Shown: positions 8,625-13,963 of the stretch, one piece after another
How positions within the stretch are numbered: position 1 is the first letter of the stretch
Layout: every line of letters begins with the position of its first letter
Source: Parachlorella kessleri
Lineage: Eukaryota; Chlorophyta; Trebouxiophyceae; Chlorellales; Chlorellaceae
Direction of reading: 5' to 3'
NCBI GenBank assembly: GCA_001598975.1
Contig: BBXU01000585.1
Span: 1 to 13,963, forward strand
Length of the DNA stretch: 13,963 bases
Translations under genes and position numbers: made by a program
Notes under the pieces: generated by a model
What the model saw: only the letters and a program-made list of their open reading frames with translations
Databases searched by the model: none
What the model was told of the DNA's origin: nothing

Positions 8625-11600
8625 ATGGATGCCCCTGGCCCAGCTGGCAGCTTGTCCCAGACAGCAGTTGGTGAAGCAGTCCCGACCATGGCAGCGCCAC
8701 CATCTCCCTCCAAGTTGACTGACGAGCTCACAAGGCGGCTGAGAGTTCTCGACCAGGTATGAGCCAAGCGCTAGGTTGGGTGCGGAGCGGCCTGCGACGA
8801 GCTAGCAGCAAGTTCCCAGACTGTGTTGCTCAAGTACAGCAGCAAGGGTTCTTGTTGTTCCCTGTGCAGGCGGAGCCCTCCCAGCTACCCCAGCAGCAGC
8901 AGCAGCAGCGGCGGCAGCAGAATCAGCACGAGCGGCGGGAGTTTGGGGATGGGGAGGGGGGAGAGGGCCAGCTCCCGGCAGACCATGTGTACTTCTGTGA
9001 GGTGAGTTGCGATTGAGGGTCGTGTCTATTTCACATTGAGAGCAGTGCTTTAGCTGCTGTGCCTGCTGCTGTGTGCTATGCCCGTCCCGGCTTTGTTTTC
9101 ATCGAGCTTGTCAAGGGCTCATGGACCCTTCATGGCCTGGGGCTGGACCCTGCCCCAAAGCCTGAGGCAGAGTGCAAGTGTGCCCCTGGTGTGCAGCCCC
9201 GCCATGACGAGGCCAGTGCTCCCATGCCGGGCAGCTACCTGCCGCATGAGCAGGCAGGCAGCCAAGCCCTGCAGCACCAGGGCGGCGGCGGCGGTGCCGG
9301 CGAGGCGGCCCCGCGGGAGGGCCTGGTGTCCAAGTGGCGGCAGAAAGAGCGGCTGAAGACCACCGCGGTGGCGCTGGTGGTGTGCCTGAACATCGGGGTG
9401 GACCCGCCGGACGTGGTCAAGATCTCGCCCTGCGCCCGCCTGGAGTGCTGGGTGGACCCGCTGTCCATGCAGGCGCCCAAGGCGCTGGACACCATCGGTA
9501 CGCACGCCACGTCACGCATGCACGCGCTATGCAGGCTGTCAGGGACCTAATTCTGGAGCGAGTGTAGGAGGCATTTTGAGTGGGCAGGCTGTGGGAGGCA
9601 TGTGTGGCAGCCCCTGAGAGGTCTGGCTGCTGTGTCCGGCACAGTCGTATGTGTTGGCGGTGAGGGTGGCTACCGTTCTGCAGGCAGCAGGTGTAAACGC
9701 TGGCTGGGTAGCTGGTGAGCATGCCTCTTGCCGCGGGCGCCGTGCCTTCTCGGCCTGCAGGCAAGCACGCATGCACGTGCAGCTTATTGGCGCCCCCTCT
9801 ATGGGTGCACCAGTAGGCAGTCTCAAACCCTCAGGTCCGCTTGAATTCTTAGCAACCCTTGATCTTAGAAGAAGGAGAAGAGGGTGCTGGACGGGGAGGA
9901 GGGCCCTTCCCAGTGTTTACTCGTCCACCCCCGGCTGCCCGCAGGCAAGAACCTGCAGGCCCAGTACGAGCGGTGGCAGCCTCGTGCCAAGTACAAGATG
10001 CACCTGGATCCCACCACGGAGGATGTCAAGAAGCTGGCCATCTCATGCAGGAGGACAGCCAAGGTGGGTGGTGGTGGTGGTGGGGGGGGGGGGGGCGGGC
10101 CAAAGGTAGCAGATGGGCGCAGGGGTGCTCAGTCACTCAGTCAGCCAGTCAGTCGGTCGGTCAGTCACTCAGTCAGTAAACTAGGCACCAGCCGCCCCGG
10201 CGCAGTGACTCGCAATCAGTTGGGCAGAAATGGTGCTGCAGCTGGACCCTGCAAGCGATGCTGCAAGGGCTGCTGGTGCAGTGAATTATGGAGGGTGCGA
10301 AGCCTATTGTCCGTAAGCGCACGCAACCTGGGCTCATGGCTCTGTGTCAGTGCTCCCGCCTGCAGAATGAGCGAGTGCTGTTCCACTACAATGGTCACGG
10401 CGTGCCGCGACCCACCGCTAACGGCGAGGTGTGGGTGTTCAACAAGACGTACACCCAGTATATCCCGCTGTCGATCTACGACTTACAGGTAGCGACTCCT
10501 GCACCCGCACTCCCTCTGCCCTGCCTGTCTGGCAACTGGTGGGGATGGCAGCCAGTGCTTCTGTAAAGGGGAGGAGAATCTTGGTCCTGCGACAACCGTC
10601 TGATGTGGGACCAGGGCTGACCAGCGGAGTGGCGGGCCAGGTGCAAGCCCTGTGTGATGCTTAGCCACCTAATATTTCGAGCCCTGGGTGTGTGCTTGCT
10701 CCTCTCTGATTGTTGGGTTCAGTTCAACTGTGGCCAAGCAGCCCAGGCAATGACGCTGCTCTGTGAGCTCAGAGCACCTTCCTGCTTGCGCAGACGTGGG
10801 TGGGCACACCCGCCATCTACGTGTTTGACTGCTCGGCGGCCGGCCAGATCCTGAACAGCTTCAAGCAGTTCATGTTCCAGCGGCAGCAGGAGGCTGAGGG
10901 ATACCTGACGGGGGCTGCGGGGCGGCAGGCGGGCTACCCACACACGCTGGCGGCGGCAGCAGCCGCTGCTGCTGCTGTTGGGAGCCTGCCCTCTTCTGCC
11001 AGCTCACAAAGTAGGTGGTGGGCCAGGCTGGGCAGTAGTGGTGTCGGTCATGGAAGGGATACGCCAGATAGCAGCAATAAGGACGGTCATAGGGGAGGCG
11101 GTGGTTGGTTTCCTGCATTACTAGGCAGCTGGCTGGGGCCTTGTGTGGTAACCTGGTTCTGAGAGGGCCCCTGGCCGTGTGTACCACTGCTGAGCTGTGT
11201 TCAGCCCAGCGCAACTCCGACTCTTTCTGCCTGCCTCCCCTGCTGCGCTGGCGCAGTGCTGGGCGAGCGGCCCGACCCCATGCGAGAGTGCATTCTGCTG
11301 TGCGCCTGCGCCGAGAACGAGGTGCTGCCACAGAACCCCGACCTGCCTGCCGACATCTTCACCTCGTGTCTCACCACGCCCATCAAGGTGGGGTGCGCTC
11401 TTGCGGTGGCACCAGTGATTCCATGGGTGTGGCAGGCTCGGTTTGTAAGGTACCGCAGGTGTGTGATAGTGGTCAGTGCAACGTGGGCTCCACCCTGGAA
11501 CTGTCAGGTGGGAACTGCAGCATCAGGTGCCGTGCAGGGTGCAGGAGACACAGGCGGCTGGCTGCACGGTCGTCGTCTCGTCTAAGCTGGGGCACCTGAG

Positions 11601-13963
11601 CTGGCATGCTGCGCACGCTGGCTCAAGCTCGCTGCTCCCCTGCGCGCGCTGGCTGGGTGCAGGTGGCGCTGCGCTGGTTTTGCTCCCGGAGCCTGCTGCG
11701 CCACGAGGGCGTGACCAAGGAGCTCATCGACCGGATACCCGGCAAGCAGGTGAGTCGAGGCGAGCGAGGGGCAGCCAGGCAGGCAGGTTTTCCAAGGGCC
11801 AGTGCATCCCAGCCAGTGCTGGATTCCACCCTCCTGCCCAGGTGGTGACGTGTCATGCAGTAGATACCCACGGCTGCCCAGTAGCCCTCCCGCCGGCTGT
11901 TGGCCCCTCTTTTGCAGGTCCTTCGGCTGATTGCCAGCTGGGGGAAGTGCGATTCAATGAGGTTCTGTAGATGATGCACTGGTTGGTGCCATTGGAAACC
12001 GCGACTCCGGTGATGCGCCCGTTCCCCTCAAATGCGCCCACCCACCCACCCTGCCCACCCCCACCCCGCAGACGGACCGCAAGACGCCCCTGGGCGAGCT
12101 GAACTGGATCTTCACCGCCATCACCGACACCATTGCGTGGAACGTGCTGCCGCGGGCACTCTTCCAGAAGCTCTTCCGCCAGGTCAGCCGGGCCGCGGGG
12201 GCTCAAGGGGTGGTGCAAGCTGCCGCCGGGGGGAGCTTCTAGTCTAGTTGAGGCTGAGAGTGTGCCCCCACCTGATCATGCCGCCGACAGGGCCTCGTGG
12301 CAAAAACCTCGAGGAGCTGTGGAGGTGACCGAGTGGTAGCGATGTACATGCCCGTGCAGTGCATGTAGTCAGACCGGCAGCCGGCAGGCAGGGGCGTCAT
12401 GCTAGCGTCCCAGGTGTTTCCGGGGGCATCACAGGAGCGGTGCCCTGCACCCTTGCTCTCCACCCTCGCTCCCCACACTCTCCGCTCCTGGCTGCCTGCC
12501 TACCCTGCCCTTTCAATAAAATGCCTGCAACGCCGGGGTTCTCGTAAGCCATCACTGATTGTACTGGCTCCACCTGGGTACGTGACCTGGTGCCAGCTGC
12601 ACATGCGGCCTGCTGAGGGGCGCTGTGCCTGCGCTGTGCTGTGCTGCGTGCCTGTGCGCAGGACCTGCTGGTGGCGTCGCTGTTCCGCAACCTGCTGCTG
12701 GCGGAGCGCATCATGCGCGGCGCCAACTGCTCGCCCTGCACCTACCCGCGGCTGCCGCCCACCCACCAGCACCCCATGTGGCAGGCGTGGGACATGGCGG
12801 CAGAGATGTGCCTGCTGCAGGTGCGCTGGCACAGCGGGGCACAGCGCAGGGCACAGCAGCGCCGCAATGCGCGGGTGGTGCTGGTATACGTCCTGGCGGT
12901 AGCGGTTTCAGTGAGGGTAACGGTGACTGGTGCACTTGCGCAGTCATTCCAAGTGCATCCCCGCAGGCCCTGCGCAGCTGGTCTTGAGTCAGCCATCTTG
13001 GGTCTTAGGACTCCAACCTCCCATTGTTGTTTCACCCCCCCCTGCCGTCTCGTCCCTGGCCTCCCGCTGCCGCAGCTGCCCGAGCTGCTGAGCGGCGAGG
13101 GCAGCCAGGACTACCAGCCGTCCCCCTTCTTCTCAGAGCAGCTCACCGCCTTTGAGCTGTGGCTGGAGCACGGCTCGCCCGACAAGCGGCCGCCGGAGCA
13201 GCTGCCCATCGTGCTGCAGGTCCGCGCCGCGGCGAATGGGCTGGGCAGGTTGTATGGCCGCGGGGCTGTGGCTGCCCTTTGCAGCCCACATGAGCCGTGT
13301 GTAGCAACAAGTGTTCCGCCCGGATGGGGGGATGGGGGCGTGTGACAGCGCAGGGGGAGTGCACAACCCAAGGGTGGCTGCCCTCATGCGCTCTTGGCAT
13401 GGGAGTGGGACATTTTGAGTGTTGGCGGCAAAGTTGGGAATCTCCTCCGCCTTTAGGCCTAGCACGCAGGCATGCATGTGTACAACTGGTCTCACCAGGC
13501 ACCAGGGAGGGCTGAAGTGCAGGAGGCAGGAGAAACAGAGGTGGCCAGGTTAGGCAGCCTGAGGTGTCTGCCGCTGTCTGCCGTGGGGTGCAGGTGCTGT
13601 TGAGCCAGGTGCACAGGCTGCGGGCGCTGGTGCTGCTGGGGCGCTTCCTGGACATGGGGGCGTGGGCCGTGGACCTGGCGCTCTCAGGTGGGTGCAAGGG
13701 AGGGGGTGCTGGGGAGCGGGTGGCAATCTTGGTTGGGGTGGGTGTGGGAGAAGGAGGTGGGGAGGGAACCGAGAGTGGGTGGGGTGGTGGATGGTGGGTG
13801 GGTGGGTGGGTCGGGGGATAGGTAGGAATCTGACATCAACCAGTGTCAGGCAGCCTAGAGGGCAGCCCCGGTTGTGCCATAGCTCGCCATTGGTGCAGCA
13901 TGGGGGGTGCAGGAGATACAGCCCTCTGCCTTTCAGCAACGGTGCCAGCTGCGGTGGTGGGGT
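8625..13963 (+). CDS. RAPTOR: RAPTOR, regulatory-associated protein of TOR; 3' part outside window
   Basis: Scaffold subunit of TOR complex 1 that recruits substrates to the TOR kinase. Exons: 8625-8756, 8870-9001, 9197-9497, 9945-10063, 10366-10488, 10794-11010, 11257-11387, 11663-11749, 12072-12182, 12662-12820, 13076-13219 and 13594-13687. All are GT-AG and phase-consistent, giving about 583 residues of a protein usually near 1,300. ATG 8625 follows an in-frame TGA at 8580. Residues 1-88 are largely low-complexity (Q6 run near 52) and end DHVYFCE, joining PRHDE, the conserved N-terminal anchor. From residue 135 ([10 protein letters not shown]) the match to plant and animal raptor is near-continuous: [137 protein letters not shown]. 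The remaining helical repeats and WD40 domain must lie downstream. Introns range from 113 to 479 bases. Confidence 0.97.
9498..9944 (+). other. Third intron of RAPTOR gene
   Basis: A 447-base intron lies inside the RNC domain. The donor is ATCG|GTACGC and the acceptor CCCGCAG|GC; the rebuilt codon is GGC (Gly189), giving the conserved TIGKNLQ. Nothing else recognisable lies within it. Confidence 0.75.
10064..10097 (+). repeat. GGT repeat and poly-G run in RAPTOR intron 4
   Basis: The intron starts GTGGGTGG, then short GGT repeats lead into a run of 14 G broken only at its end by C. It is a simple-sequence tract and a potential G-quadruplex; run length may be affected by sequencing error. Confidence 0.8.
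10129..10178 (+). repeat. CAGT-type tetranucleotide microsatellite in RAPTOR intron 4
   Basis: About twelve imperfect units of TCAG/TCAC/TCGG lie in tandem, with single-base variants between units. The tract is 30 bases downstream of the poly-G run in the same intron. It is likely to be length-polymorphic between strains. Confidence 0.85.
12183..12661 (+). other. Ninth and longest RAPTOR intron
   Basis: These 479 bases lie between LFRQ and [10 protein letters not shown], with the flanking codons intact. They contain an AATAAA at about 12514 near the middle, the only such hexamer I noticed in the window. No coding exon fits, because raptor proteins run directly from LFRQ into [10 protein letters not shown]. 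Confidence 0.75.
13220..13593 (+). other. Eleventh RAPTOR intron
   Basis: A 374-base intron separates LPIVLQ from [20 protein letters not shown], both conserved and adjacent in raptor. I find no extra exon or element in it. Confidence 0.75.
13688..13820 (+). repeat. G-rich tract at start of RAPTOR intron 12
   Basis: The intron opens GTGGGTG and continues as a purine/GT-rich stretch. From 13791 it becomes a regular GTGG repeat (several GGTGGGTGGG units) ending in GGGGG. At least four GGG runs lie within 30 bases, the classical G-quadruplex arrangement on the coding strand. The intron probably extends beyond the window. Confidence 0.75.

Larger units (their letters stand above)
9335..11387 (+). 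other. RAPTOR caspase-like RNC domain with retained His/Cys pair
   Basis: Exons 3-7 encode the raptor N-terminal conserved (RNC) domain, known to share the caspase fold. The positions equivalent to the caspase dyad are visible: His239 in HYNGHGVP and Cys282 in FDCSAAG. The family is not known to act as a protease. Between the helix after FDCSAAG ([11 protein letters not shown]) and the strand [12 protein letters not shown] lies an expanded linker of about 50 residues (about 300-350), with [15 protein letters not shown], an Ala9 run and Ser-rich sequence. This is longer than in the animal and plant proteins I know. Confidence 0.9.

Noticed and set aside
12508..12520. AATAAA in RAPTOR intron 9 as a premature poly(A) signal
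   Set aside because: Green algae do not normally depend on AATAAA, and conserved RAPTOR exons continue directly downstream; kept only as a remark.
13937..13963. Candidate RAPTOR exon 13 after TTTCAG at 13931-13936
   Set aside because: Joined in phase it would read ATVPAAVVG, whereas raptor proteins continue DLALS with a conserved GIFPYVLKL-like segment. The true next exon is probably beyond the window edge.

Overview
The window is nuclear DNA of a green alga (Chlorophyta), most likely of the Chlorophyceae or Trebouxiophyceae. The grounds are GC-rich sequence, genes broken into short exons by GT-AG introns of about 110 to 560 bases, coding sequence rich in Ala, Gln and Gly with CAG/GCN runs, and a plant-lineage SBP-box transcription factor beside eukaryotic TOR-pathway and J-protein genes. 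There is no sign of bacterial operons, rRNA, tRNA, CRISPR or an intact transposon. I rebuilt the gene models by hand from reading frame, splice-site phase and protein-family resemblance; no transcript data were available.

Four protein genes occupy almost the whole window, with strands alternating. (1) Minus strand, 3381 to 1 and running off the left edge: an SBP-box (SQUAMOSA-promoter-binding-like) transcription factor, five exons visible, 749 codons. It has a complete two-zinc SBP domain, a long low-complexity middle and the downstream SPL-type segment containing GYIRPGC. (2) Plus strand, 3837 to 5647: a complete four-exon gene for a 165-residue ubiquitin-like protein of unknown function without a C-terminal diglycine. 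(3) Minus strand, 8124 to 6250: a complete five-exon gene for a 255-residue J-domain (DnaJ/HSP40) protein with an internal membrane segment. (4) Plus strand, 8625 to the right edge: the first twelve exons, about 583 residues, of RAPTOR, the substrate-recruiting subunit of TOR complex 1. These include the whole caspase-like RNC domain and the start of the helical repeats.

The layout is two head-to-head pairs placed tail to tail. The SBP and ubiquitin-like genes share 455 bases between their start codons. The J-protein and RAPTOR genes share 500 bases. The ubiquitin-like and J-protein genes converge on a 602-base segment that must hold both 3' ends. Both divergent spacers are probable bidirectional promoters and carry CCAAT boxes; one also has GTAC cores and the other a G-box.

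The genes do not form a known pathway cluster. A nutrient-responsive type of transcription factor, a TOR regulator, a co-chaperone and a ubiquitin-fold protein could all belong to stress or growth control, but that link is only inference. The most noteworthy items are an alga-type insertion inside the RAPTOR caspase-like domain, the unassigned ubiquitin-like protein, the membrane J-protein with a Tyr/Gly/Ser tract, a perfect hairpin in one of its introns, and a small upstream ORF ending one base before the ubiquitin-like start codon.
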